From: Sinorhizobium americanum
GTDB lineage: Bacteria; Pseudomonadota; Alphaproteobacteria; Rhizobiales; Rhizobiaceae
DNA: 64,000 nucleotides
Reading direction: 5' to 3'
NCBI RefSeq assembly: GCF_001651855.1
Contig: NZ_LNQC01000039.1
Span: 53,950 to 117,949 of the forward strand
Numbering within the stretch: position 1 is the stretch's first letter; each line of letters begins with the position of its first letter. Made by a program: the position numbers and the translations under genes. Under the pieces are notes generated by a model, which searched no databases, had not been told where the DNA came from, and saw only the letters and a list, made by a program, of their open reading frames with translations. Below, piece by piece: positions 55,273-62,941 of this stretch.

Positions 55273-56601
55273 ATGACCTATCACAACCCCTTCACCCCGC
55301 CGCGCAAGTCAGCGACCTTCGACGACTTTACGCTTGCGGAGATCCGCCGTGCGGCGGCGACGGGCATCTATGACATTCGCGGTGCCGGCACGAAGCGCAA
55401 GGTTCCGCATTTCGACGATCTGCTATTTCTCGGAGCGTCAATCTCTCGCTATCCGCTCGAAGGCTACCGCGAGAAATGCGACACGTCGGTCGTTCTCGGT
55501 ACGCGCTACGCCAAGAAGCCGATTCACCTGAAGATCCCGATCACCATCGCGGGCATGAGCTTCGGGGCGCTTTCCGGCCCCGCCAAGGAAGCCCTCGGCC
55601 GCGGCGCAACGATTTCCGGCACCTCGACCACAACCGGCGACGGCGGCATGACCGACGAGGAGCGCGGCCACTCCGAGACGCTGGTCTACCAGTATCTGCC
55701 GTCCCGCTACGGCATGAACCCGAAGGATTTGCGCCGCGCCGACGCGATCGAGGTGGTTGTCGGGCAGGGGGCGAAACCCGGCGGCGGCGGCATGCTGCTC
55801 GGCCAGAAGATTTCCGACCGCGTCGCCAACATGCGCAACCTGCCGAAGGGCATCGACCAGCGCTCGGCCTGCCGCCATCCCGACTGGACCGGCCCCGATG
55901 ATCTCGAGATCAAGATCATGGAACTGCGCGAGATCACCGATTGGGAAAAGCCGATCTATGTGAAGGTCGGCGGCGCGCGACCCTATTATGACACGGCGCT
56001 CGCCGTGAAAGCCGGCGCCGACGTCGTCGTGCTCGACGGCATGCAGGGCGGTACGGCGGCGACACAGGACGTGTTCATCGAGAATGTCGGCATGCCGACG
56101 CTTGCCTGCATCCGCCCCGCCGTCCAGGCGCTCCAGGATCTCGGCATGCATCGCAAGGTGCAGCTGATCGTTTCCGGCGGCATCCGCTCGGGCGCGGATA
56201 CCGCGAAGGCACTTGCGCTGGGGGCGGACGCCGTGGCGATCGGCACGGCTGCGCTGGTGGCCATCGGCGACAACGATCCGAAATGGGAGGACGAGTACCG
56301 GAAGCTCGGCACAACGGCCGGCGCCTATGATGACTGGCACGAAGGCAAGGACCCGGCCGGCATCACGACGCAGGATCCGGAACTGATGCAGCGCGTTGAT
56401 CCGGTCGCGGCCGGAAGGCGCCTCGCCAATTACCTGAAGGTGATGACGCTGGAAGCCCAGACGATCGCGCGCGCCTGCGGCAAGAACCACCTCCACAATT
56501 TGGAGCCGGAAGATCTTTGTGCACTGACGATGGAGGCCGCAGCGATGGCGCAGGTGCCGCTCGCGGGAACGAGTTGGTACCCGGGCAAGGGTGGTTTCTG
56601 A
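55273..56601 (+). CDS. glxD: FMN-binding glutamate synthase-like protein (GlxD/MgsC)
   Basis: 442 residues. TIM-barrel FMN domain of glutamate synthase: GMSFGALSG, a glycine-rich KPGGGG (about 160-165), KVGGARPYYDTALAVKAGADVVVLDG shortened to KAGADVVVLDG, and GGIRSGADTAKALALGADAV, ended by cysteines (RSACRH, ARACGKN). With GlxB and GlxC it would form a complete synthase that transfers an amino or methylamino group onto 2-oxoglutarate or glutamate. Equivalent to MgsC. An intrinsic terminator follows at 56607. Confidence 0.92.
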   Translation: MTYHNPFTPPRKSATFDDFTLAEIRRAAATGIYDIRGAGTKRKVPHFDDLLFLGASISRYPLEGYREKCDTSVVLGTRYAKKPIHLKIPITIAGMSFGALSGPAKEALGRGATISGTSTTTGDGGMTDEERGHSETLVYQYLPSRYGMNPKDLRRADAIEVVVGQGAKPGGGGMLLGQKISDRVANMRNLPKGIDQRSACRHPDWTGPDDLEIKIMELREITDWEKPIYVKVGGARPYYDTALAVKAGADVVVLDGMQGGTAATQDVFIENVGMPTLACIRPAVQALQDLGMHRKVQLIVSGGIRSGADTAKALALGADAVAIGTAALVAIGDNDPKWEDEYRKLGTTAGAYDDWHEGKDPAGITTQDPELMQRVDPVAAGRRLANYLKVMTLEAQTIARACGKNHLHNLEPEDLCALTMEAAAMAQVPLAGTSWYPGKGGF

Positions 56602-56606
56602 TTTTG

Positions 56607-56646
56607 ACAGGTCGCACTTGAGAGGGTGCGGCCTGTTTTGATTTTG
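56607..56646 (+). terminator. Intrinsic terminator between glxD and glnT
   Basis: Arms ACAGGTCGCAC (56607-56617) and GTGCGGCCTGT (56626-56636), 11 pairs with one G-T wobble, followed by TTTTGATTTT. Only about 30 bases remain before the glnT ribosome site, so it probably attenuates read-through from glxBCD. Confidence 0.75.
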
Positions 56647-56675
56647 AGTGTCTTGAATCCAAAAAGGGGAACAAC

Positions 56676-57983
56676 GTGACACTGGATCTCTCTACATTCG
56701 CCCGCGACAAGGGCGTCAAGTATTTCATGATCAGCTACACTGATCTTTTCGGCGGACAGCGCGCCAAGCTGGTCCCCGCGGAAGCGATCGCCGATATGCA
56801 GAAGGGGGGTGCGGGCTTCGCCGGCTTCGCCACCTGGCTCGATCTGACGCCTGCTCATCCGGATCTTTTCGCATTGCCGGATGCTGCCTCGGTCATCCAG
56901 CTTCCCTGGAAGAAGGATGTCGCCTGGGTTGCAGCCGACTGCTTCATGGACGACATGCCGGTCGAACAGGCGCCGCGCGTCGTGCTCAAGAAGATGATCA
57001 CCGAAGCCGCAAAGGAAGGGCTTCGCGTCAAGACCGGCGTCGAGCCGGAATTCTTCCTGATCTCGCCGGATGGCTCGAAGATTTCCGACACGTTCGATAC
57101 GGCAGAAAAGCCATGCTACGACCAGCAGGCGGTGATGCGCCGCTACGACGTGATCGCCGAAATCTGCGACTACATGCTCGAGCTCGGCTGGAAGCCCTAC
57201 CAGAACGACCACGAGGACGCGAACGGCCAGTTCGAGATGAACTGGGAATATGACGACGCGCTGAAGACGGCCGACAAGCACTCCTTCTTCAAGTTCATGG
57301 TGAAATCCGTCGCCGAGAAGCACGGGCTCAGGGCGACCTTCATGCCGAAGCCGTTCAAGGGTCTGACCGGCAATGGCTGCCATTGCCACATCTCTGTTTG
57401 GGATCTCGAAGGCGAGATCAACGCCTTTGCCGACAAGAGGGCCGAGTTCGGGCTTTCCGAGCAGGGCCGCACCTTCTTGGGCGGCATCATGAAACACGCC
57501 AGCGCCCTTGCGGCGATCACCAATCCGACGGTGAACTCCTACAAGCGCATCAACGCGCCGCGCACCATATCCGGCGCAACCTGGGCGCCGAACTCGGTGA
57601 CCTGGACCGGCAACAACCGAACCCACATGGTGCGGGTGCCCGGCCCCGGCCGTTTCGAACTGCGCCTGCCGGACGGCGCGGTCAATCCCTACCTGTTGCA
57701 GGCGATCATCATCGCGGCAGGGCTCTCCGGCATCCGTTCCAAGGCCGATCCCGGCCCGCACCACGACATCGACATGTACAAGGACGGCCACAAGGTGACC
57801 GATGCGCCCAAGCTTCCGCTCAACCTGCTCGATGCGCTGAGAGAATACAGCAAGGATGAAGCACTGCAGGAAGCGCTCGGAAGGGAGTTCTCCGATGCCT
57901 ATCTGAAACTCAAGCAGGGCGAGTGGAACACCTATTGCTCGCAGTTCACCGAGTGGGAGCATCAAACCACACTCGACGTCTAA
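56676..57983 (+). CDS. glnT: Type III-like glutamine synthetase / gamma-glutamylmethylamide synthetase (GlnT/GmaS)
   Basis: 435 residues. Glutamine-synthetase catalytic fold with EPEFFL (first metal site), NGCHCHISVW (about 235-244), NSYKRINAPRT and the RFELRLPDGAVNPYL region near 330. It lacks the adenylylation-tyrosine motif of GSI. GlnT of rhizobia is a GSIII-type enzyme; its closest functional relatives in methylamine users are GmaS, which join methylamine to glutamate with ATP. The start is GTG 56676, with AGGGGA 6 bases before it. It lies between two intrinsic terminators, so it may be separately dosed from glxBCD. Confidence 0.9.
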   Translation: MTLDLSTFARDKGVKYFMISYTDLFGGQRAKLVPAEAIADMQKGGAGFAGFATWLDLTPAHPDLFALPDAASVIQLPWKKDVAWVAADCFMDDMPVEQAPRVVLKKMITEAAKEGLRVKTGVEPEFFLISPDGSKISDTFDTAEKPCYDQQAVMRRYDVIAEICDYMLELGWKPYQNDHEDANGQFEMNWEYDDALKTADKHSFFKFMVKSVAEKHGLRATFMPKPFKGLTGNGCHCHISVWDLEGEINAFADKRAEFGLSEQGRTFLGGIMKHASALAAITNPTVNSYKRINAPRTISGATWAPNSVTWTGNNRTHMVRVPGPGRFELRLPDGAVNPYLLQAIIIAAGLSGIRSKADPGPHHDIDMYKDGHKVTDAPKLPLNLLDALREYSKDEALQEALGREFSDAYLKLKQGEWNTYCSQFTEWEHQTTLDV

Positions 57984-58010
57984 GCATCCCCCCAGCCGCT
58001 TTGCGGCTTC

Positions 58011-58034
58011 CCCCGTGCTTCGGCACGGGGATTT
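58011..58034 (+). terminator. Intrinsic terminator after glnT
   Basis: A perfect 8-bp hairpin CCCCGTGC-TTCG-GCACGGGG (58011-58030) followed by ATTTT, with a second small hairpin (GCCGCTTTGCGGC) just before it. It lies 27 bases after glnT and 33 before the purU ATG, so purU needs read-through or its own promoter. Confidence 0.85.
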
Positions 58035-58062
58035 TAAAGGTCGATTACAGAGAGAGCACTAC

Positions 58063-58947
58063 ATGACGACCTTCGTCCTGACCGTAAGCTGCAAGTCCAC
58101 CCGCGGCATCGTCGCTGCCATTTCCGGATTTCTGGCGGAAATGGGCTGCAATATCACCGACAGTTCCCAGTTCGACGACCTCGGCACCGGCAGGTTCTTC
58201 ATGCGTGTCGGATTCATCTCGGAGAAGGGAGCGACGCGTGCGGACCTGACTGCAGGGCTGAAGCCGATTGCCGAAAAGTTCGAGATGGAGACCACGCTCC
58301 ACGACCAGTCGGAGCGCATGAAGGTGCTGCTGATGGTCTCGCGTTTCGGTCATTGCCTGAACGACCTTCTCTACCGCTGGCGGATCGGCGGGCTGCCCAT
58401 CGACATCGTCGGGGTTGTTTCCAATCACTTCGACTACCAGAAGGTCGTCGTCAATCACGACATCCCGTTTCACCACATTCCGGTGACGAAGGAAAACAAG
58501 CCTCACGCGGAAGCCAAAATCATGGAACTGGTGGAAGGCACCGGCACGGAACTGATCGTGCTTGCCCGCTACATGCAGGTCCTATCGGACAAGATGTGTC
58601 AAACGATGTCCGGCAAAATCATCAATATTCACCACTCCTTCCTGCCGAGCTTCAAGGGTGCCAATCCGTACAAGCAGGCCTATCAGCGCGGTGTGAAGCT
58701 GATCGGTGCCACGGCGCATTACGTGACGGCCGACCTCGATGAAGGTTCGATTATCGAGCAGGATACGGTCCGGATCACCCATGCCCAGAGCGCGGACGAT
58801 TATGTCTCGCTCGGCAGAGATGTCGAAGCGCAGGTCCTTGCGCGTGCGATTCACGCCCATATTCACCGCCGCGTCTTTCTCAATGGTGCTCGCACGATCG
58901 TGTCTCCCCCGAGTCCCGGTTCCTACGCATCGGAAAGAATGGGGTGA
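58063..58947 (+). CDS. purU: Formyltetrahydrofolate deformylase
   Basis: 294 residues. An ACT regulatory domain (about 1-85: TVSCKSTRGIVAAISGFL) is followed by a formyl-transfer domain with the catalytic NIHHSFLPSFKGANPY (about 187-202) and the conserved AHYVTADLDEGSIIEQD region. It hydrolyses 10-formyl-THF to formate and THF. ATG 58063 gives the family N-terminus (TTFVLTVSC). Placed with glnT, glxBCD, sox and folD, it would recycle THF and release the C1 unit as formate. Confidence 0.9.
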   Translation: MTTFVLTVSCKSTRGIVAAISGFLAEMGCNITDSSQFDDLGTGRFFMRVGFISEKGATRADLTAGLKPIAEKFEMETTLHDQSERMKVLLMVSRFGHCLNDLLYRWRIGGLPIDIVGVVSNHFDYQKVVVNHDIPFHHIPVTKENKPHAEAKIMELVEGTGTELIVLARYMQVLSDKMCQTMSGKIINIHHSFLPSFKGANPYKQAYQRGVKLIGATAHYVTADLDEGSIIEQDTVRITHAQSADDYVSLGRDVEAQVLARAIHAHIHRRVFLNGARTIVSPPSPGSYASERMG

Positions 58948-59124
58948 GGGCGGCCGGGCGAAATCAACCTCAAGCGGCGTGACGGGGGTCTATGTCCGGT
59001 CCAGCGTCCACGTATCTCGCTTGATCGACGTGCGTCGGCCCGAAAGCTTGGGCCGCCAGCGATCCGCATGCTGCTTCCCCGATAAATTCTGGAGAGGCGC
59101 ACCGACGGCGTCTCAACGCTGTAA

Positions 59125-59394
59125 TCAACCTCGGGCCTTAGCGGCCGTGGCCGTGCGTATGCGGGCGCGGCGATAAGCGTCAGGGATCGACAGGGCCCAG
59201 ACGAACAGACCGCCGGCATGCCGCCCGAGGAAGGAGCGATCGGGGGGTGTCGTCATGTAGGTGATGACCGAGAAGAACACGACGAAAAAGGCGAAGGTCA
59301 GGCCGCGCGTCGTATCGCGCACGGCGACATGGCCGGCGCCAGGCAGCACCGTCGCCAGTGCGAGCACCAGATAGGGATTGATCGGCTTGGCCAT
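59125..59394 (-). CDS. Small membrane protein, TM2-like
   Basis: 89 residues from ATG 59394, with GAGGAG 7 bases upstream. Three hydrophobic segments (about 9-25 with LPGAGHV, 34-52, 65-80) separated by short charged loops. The PGxGH turn resembles TM2-type or small permease-accessory proteins. It is 10 bases downstream of the hypothetical gene at 59405 and probably cotranscribed with it. Function unknown. Confidence 0.7.
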   Translation of the reverse strand: MAKPINPYLVLALATVLPGAGHVAVRDTTRGLTFAFFVVFFSVITYMTTPPDRSFLGRHAGGLFVWALSIPDAYRRARIRTATAAKARG

Positions 59395-59404
59395 GGCGAT
59401 CTCC

Positions 59405-60103
59405 TCAGGCGGCAGCGGGAGCGGCAAGAGCGGGATTCGCGTCCGCCAGGCAATCGCTCAAGCTCTGCGCCTCGGCGATCATCCTGAGGACGACCTCAGG
59501 CGCAATCGACGTGATTGCAAAGCGGGCTTGACGCAACAGCAGATGAGCGCCGCGTTCGCCCTGCGCCGCTTGGCGGACGAGCCGCACGCCGCGCGGAGTA
59601 ATCGCGGCTTCCTTGAGTGTCGGATCGGCAAACAGGGTGCCAAACATGGCTCCGGCGCGTTCGATCTGCTCGCATGAGGCGCTGGCGTCGCCGCGCATCA
59701 AGAGGGCGACACCGGTGGAGGGTAAGGTCAATAAATGCGGCATACCGTGGACGAGCGAATAGAACTCGGCTCCGGTCGGCCGCGCCAGAGCGCCGATCTT
59801 GGGACGTGCGCATGCGGCGGCTTCGAATAGAGTGAGCTTCAGCCACAATTGCGGAAGGCGCCGGCAGACCATGGTGTCGGCGACGATGTCCACCCTTATC
59901 TGCCGCCCGTCGCCGAGCTTGGCGGCCAGGATCGGAAACTGATCTGCGCCGTAGGTGATGTGGGCGCCTTGAAACCGCTGTGCCGCCGCGTCCAAGAGGC
60001 GGCGGCGCTCGTCCATGGCTATCCGATGATCCTGAACGGCGCGCGTGCCCATCCATATACCGGAAGCTGCAACGAAGGCAGAGAAAGCGATGGTGGTGAT
60101 CAT
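59405..60103 (-). CDS. Hypothetical protein with N-terminal membrane anchor
   Basis: 232 residues from ATG 60103 (an open frame further upstream lacks a start signal). One N-terminal helix (about 2-18) anchors a domain of about 200 residues with cysteines (DTMVCRRLP, EAAACARP, ASCEQIE). No enzymatic motif is recognised. It is downstream of the permease gene with a 116-base gap, so it may have its own promoter. It could be an accessory protein, but that is speculation. Confidence 0.62.
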   Translation of the reverse strand: MITTIAFSAFVAASGIWMGTRAVQDHRIAMDERRRLLDAAAQRFQGAHITYGADQFPILAAKLGDGRQIRVDIVADTMVCRRLPQLWLKLTLFEAAACARPKIGALARPTGAEFYSLVHGMPHLLTLPSTGVALLMRGDASASCEQIERAGAMFGTLFADPTLKEAAITPRGVRLVRQAAQGERGAHLLLRQARFAITSIAPEVVLRMIAEAQSLSDCLADANPALAAPAAA

Positions 60104-60219
60104 GGGATCGCCCTGATTTTGACTGCAGGCTTTGGCGCGGCAAGCGCCTCGGACAGATGCAGGAGTTGAAGCGCAGGGGATCGGTCGGCGGCACGCAGGT
60201 GCTGCCGACCGTGACCCGA

Positions 60220-61617
60220 TCAATAGCCGTTTGGCTTCGGCCAGGGCATGGTGAACTGGTCACCGCGGCGAACGAACTTGTAGCGCCGGAAGTGGAACCA
60301 GAGCGAAGCGACGATGTAGAAGCACATCATTGCGCTGAGCTGCGTGCCATAGCCGAGGAACACGGCGAAATAGGCGGTCGAGCACAGGATGAGCAGCACG
60401 ATCGTCGGCAGCGGATGAAACGGATGCACGTAACCGCGCTTGATCTTGTCGAGCGGCCACTTGTTTCGGAACATCACCATGTTGAAGGTCATGAAGGTAT
60501 AACCGAGCAAGCCCGACAGGATGGAGAAGGTCACGACCTGATCAAGCGGGGCGCCGAGCGCGAAGATGAGCGCGATCGGAACCAGGAACACGATCGCCCG
60601 ATAGGGAGTGCGGTAGACCGGATGGACCGCACCGAACCAGCTTGGCAGATAGCGGTCACGGCTCATCGAGAACCAAGCGCGGGAAGCGTCGTTGATGCAG
60701 CCGTTCGCCGAGGCGAGCGTGGCAAACGCCGTGCCAACGAAGAGCAGGACCATCAACCCGGTGTTGCCGGTGATGCGGGCGGCGTCGAACAATGGTGTGC
60801 CGGCCTGGCCGAGATATTCCCATGGGATGAGGCCCGAGCAGATATACCAGGTCATGGTGGCCGCAATCAGCAGCGTCATGATACCGGCCATGGTGCCATA
60901 GGGCAGCGAGCGGGCAGGGGAGCGCACTTCCTCAGCCGCCTGGCAAGTACCCTCAATGCCCAAATAGTACCAAAGGCCGAAGTGCAGCGATGCGACGATA
61001 CCCACCCAGCCATAGGGCAGGGGATCGGATGTGATGGCCGAGAAGTCGAGCGGTACTGCCGAGGCGCCGAGTTGCACCGACACGAACAGGGCTATGATCG
61101 CGATAAAGGCGATCGCGGTAATCACCAGGTTGAAGGTCAGCGTCGCCAGCACGCCGCGATAGTTGAGCCAAGCCAGGAACATGATGGAGAGGACGATGAA
61201 TGGTTGCTGGTTAAGCCCGGCTTGGCCCTGCATGCCTGCCACGGTATCGAGCAGGAAGCCAACCGTGATGGCATTGGCGGCTTCTAGCATTGTATAGGCC
61301 ATCACGAGGAAGAGGCCGACGTTGAAGGCCATAAGGGGGCCGACAATATGCTTGGCCTGGGCGTACTGGCCGCCGGCTGCCGCAACCGTCGACGTCACCT
61401 CCGAGTCGATCATGGCGACGCAGGTATAGAGCAGGCCGGCGACCCAGCAGGCCATCAGGCCAGCGATCATGCCGCCTTTGCCGACCGAGAAGTTCCAGCC
61501 CATATATTCGCCGACAAGAACGATGCCGACTCCAAGTGCCCAAACATGCGCGGGTCCAAGCACTCTCGCCAGCCGAAGGCGCTCCGCCCCGGCTGCCGTT
61601 GATGTGACATTTTCCAT
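60220..61617 (-). CDS. APC-superfamily amine/amino-acid permease
   Basis: 465 residues with about twelve membrane helices. The first helix has GVGIVLVGEYMGWNFSVGKGG, shortened to GVGIVLVGEYMGWN, a glycine-rich unwound helix typical of APC transporters, and the protein resembles ethanolamine/amino-acid permeases. AGGGGGAG lies just before ATG 61617. The three small membrane proteins encoded immediately upstream (9-12 base spacings) are probably cotranscribed. Close to the glx-sox cluster, it might import methylamine or a related amine, but the substrate is not proven by sequence. Confidence 0.83.
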   Translation of the reverse strand: MENVTSTAAGAERLRLARVLGPAHVWALGVGIVLVGEYMGWNFSVGKGGMIAGLMACWVAGLLYTCVAMIDSEVTSTVAAAGGQYAQAKHIVGPLMAFNVGLFLVMAYTMLEAANAITVGFLLDTVAGMQGQAGLNQQPFIVLSIMFLAWLNYRGVLATLTFNLVITAIAFIAIIALFVSVQLGASAVPLDFSAITSDPLPYGWVGIVASLHFGLWYYLGIEGTCQAAEEVRSPARSLPYGTMAGIMTLLIAATMTWYICSGLIPWEYLGQAGTPLFDAARITGNTGLMVLLFVGTAFATLASANGCINDASRAWFSMSRDRYLPSWFGAVHPVYRTPYRAIVFLVPIALIFALGAPLDQVVTFSILSGLLGYTFMTFNMVMFRNKWPLDKIKRGYVHPFHPLPTIVLLILCSTAYFAVFLGYGTQLSAMMCFYIVASLWFHFRRYKFVRRGDQFTMPWPKPNGY

Positions 61618-61629
61618 TGCTGCTCCCCC

Positions 61630-61797
61630 TCAGATCTCGTGGCGTTCTGCGGTCGCCTCGATCTCGCCTTCGCGAGAAGAGATCAGCAGCTCGTTGTCGT
61701 AGGTGGTGTCGATGCGGACGAGGTCGGCGATCATCAGCAAGCCGAACAGCGCCGAAAGCGCCCAGGCCGCGTATTCGAGTATGTTCCACATGACCAA
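61630..61797 (-). CDS. Very small membrane protein (53-55 residues), permease operon
   Basis: A gene below usual size limits. From ATG 61791 it encodes 53 residues; a TTG at 61797 adds two residues and has an ideal AGGAGG 6 bases upstream, so TTG may be the true start. One membrane helix (about 6-24) and a charged C-terminal tail rich in glutamate. It ends 12 bases before the permease start, inside a gap otherwise empty, with matched spacings on both sides. Probable accessory subunit of the permease. Confidence 0.65.
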   Translation of the reverse strand: MVMWNILEYAAWALSALFGLLMIADLVRIDTTYDNELLISSREGEIEATAERHEI

Positions 61798-61807
61798 AGC
61801 TAGCCTC

Positions 61808-62191
61808 CTAGCGCCGCTTCGTGCCGAAGCGTTCTTCGATGACTTCGCGGTATTCCCTGTCGGAAAGCCGTACCACCATCACGAAGTAGCCGATGACGAG
61901 CACGGCCATGATGATGAGTGACGACCAACTGAAGCTGTAGTCGAAACGGGCGGTGATGATGTCGTTGGCCGCGGCAGGATCAGTGATGCCAAGCGCTGCC
62001 CACTGTTGCTGTTCGGTCGCGTTCTGGCCGAGCGATTCCCAGGTCGGGTTGGCAATCGGATTGGGCACCTTGGCCGCCCCGGCAAGACCGAGATAGAGCG
62101 GTATATAGAGTGCGCCGATAGTGAGCACGAGCAACGTGACCACGTCGAAGATCTGGCCCGCAAGGCTCTGTTTCGGAGGTTCATATGCCAT
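61808..62191 (-). CDS. Small membrane protein of the permease operon
   Basis: 127 residues from ATG 62191, with AGGAGG 5 bases before it. Two membrane helices (about 15-38 and 88-108) flank a loop of about 45 residues rich in asparagine, glutamine and alanine, probably outside the membrane. The C-terminus is charged (SDREYREVIEERFG). I do not recognise the family. Position and spacing (9-10 bases to each neighbour) tie it to the permease. Confidence 0.72.
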   Translation of the reverse strand: MAYEPPKQSLAGQIFDVVTLLVLTIGALYIPLYLGLAGAAKVPNPIANPTWESLGQNATEQQQWAALGITDPAAANDIITARFDYSFSWSSLIIMAVLVIGYFVMVVRLSDREYREVIEERFGTKRR

Positions 62192-62200
62192 GAATGCCTC

Positions 62201-62518
62201 CTAGCGGCTTCGACGGCGCATCTCGTCGAGATGCTTGAGGTCGAGGCCGTAGATGAAGTGCTTGTCTTCCTCGTAATGGCGTAGCATGGCCACGATAGCC
62301 GCCGTGTTGAAGAGCAGTACCAGGCCGCACGCGACGGTCAGGATGATGCCGATCGCCGGCGTCGAGATGTAGGGCCAGACGCTGAACAGCGCGAATAGCA
62401 GGGTGCACCACAGCACCACGACGAACGCCGAAAGGCAGATGCGATCGCGTCGATGCATCGCATCGATGCGCTGGTTGAAACTCGCGCCTGCGCGAGCGTT
62501 ACTCAGTGTCGCTTCCAT
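62201..62518 (-). CDS. Small membrane protein, first gene of permease operon
   Basis: 105 residues from ATG 62518, with AGGAGG 7 bases upstream. A basic N-terminus (about 1-25), two hydrophobic helices (about 28-48 and 53-75) and a charged cytoplasmic tail (YEEDKHFIYGLDLKHLDEM). No known family. It heads a leftward unit of three small membrane proteins plus the APC permease; a candidate promoter and operator lie about 100 bases upstream. Confidence 0.72.
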   Translation of the reverse strand: MEATLSNARAGASFNQRIDAMHRRDRICLSAFVVVLWCTLLFALFSVWPYISTPAIGIILTVACGLVLLFNTAAIVAMLRHYEEDKHFIYGLDLKHLDEMRRRSR

Positions 62519-62600
62519 TCACTTTCCTCCTCCATTGGTTCCTCCTCCAGCCGCTTTGGGTCTATTATGGTTTTGGTACGGAAAGCCGTATTTTCTGCAG

Positions 62601-62652
62601 GGCAAAAATATTTGCCTGCTAGGAATGTTAGGCAAAGTGAAATCACTGTCAA
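62601..62652 (-). promoter_or_regulatory. Candidate promoter and operator of the permease operon
   Basis: On the minus strand TTGACA (62652-62647), 16 bases, then TAACAT (62630-62625). The perfect palindrome GGCAAA-N4-TTTGCC (62601-62616) sits at the predicted transcription start, and a third GGCAAA half-site lies at 62631-62636. This fits repression by a dimeric regulator such as the adjacent XRE-cupin protein. Confidence 0.5.
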
Positions 62653-62703
62653 GTGAAGCGCCGCGGTCGCGTTTGGAACCCGGATGCAATTCCATTGAAT
62701 AAA

Positions 62704-62717
62704 TTGATCTTTATCAA
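62704..62717. promoter_or_regulatory. Perfect FNR/FixK-type anaerobox
   Basis: TTGAT-CTTT-ATCAA matches the FixK/FNR consensus exactly. It lies 186 bases before the permease operon start (leftward) and about 225 before the XRE-cupin gene (rightward). The rightward side is followed directly by a decayed glycerate-kinase fragment, so it may be a leftover promoter element. Confidence 0.7.
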
Positions 62718-62756
62718 TGAACGGCGCGTTGAAAATTTTCACCGATCTGACAAGCA

Positions 62757-62866
62757 GCGCGACGCGGCCCCGTCGCCATCGTCGCTGGCGGCGAGCCGAC
62801 CGTGCTAACGGGATTGGTGGACGCAACCAGGAACTCGTGCTGGCGGCGATCAAACGCCCATTGTCG
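62757..62866 (+). pseudogene. Frameshifted fragment of a MOFRL-family glycerate kinase/hydroxypyruvate reductase
   Basis: One frame encodes GPVAIVAGGEPTV (about 62766-62804), and the next frame, after a shift at about 62804, encodes NGIGGRNQELVLAAI (about 62807-62851). Together these reproduce the conserved end of MOFRL glycerate 2-kinases (GRPVAI-GGE-TV followed by G-GRNQE). No intact gene surrounds them, so this is a short remnant interrupted by a frameshift. Confidence 0.6.
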
Positions 62867-62941
62867 CCGGCCACACCGGGTAACCGTTGTGCAAGGACGC
62901 AAGAATATTTACCTTCAGTAAAAAATCGAAGCGAGATCGGC

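Noticed and set aside
62717..62941. N-terminal extension of the XRE-cupin frame
   Set aside because: Covers the frameshifted kinase fragment, where its GIGGRNQE stretch belongs to another family; the start at 62942 gives a normal protein.
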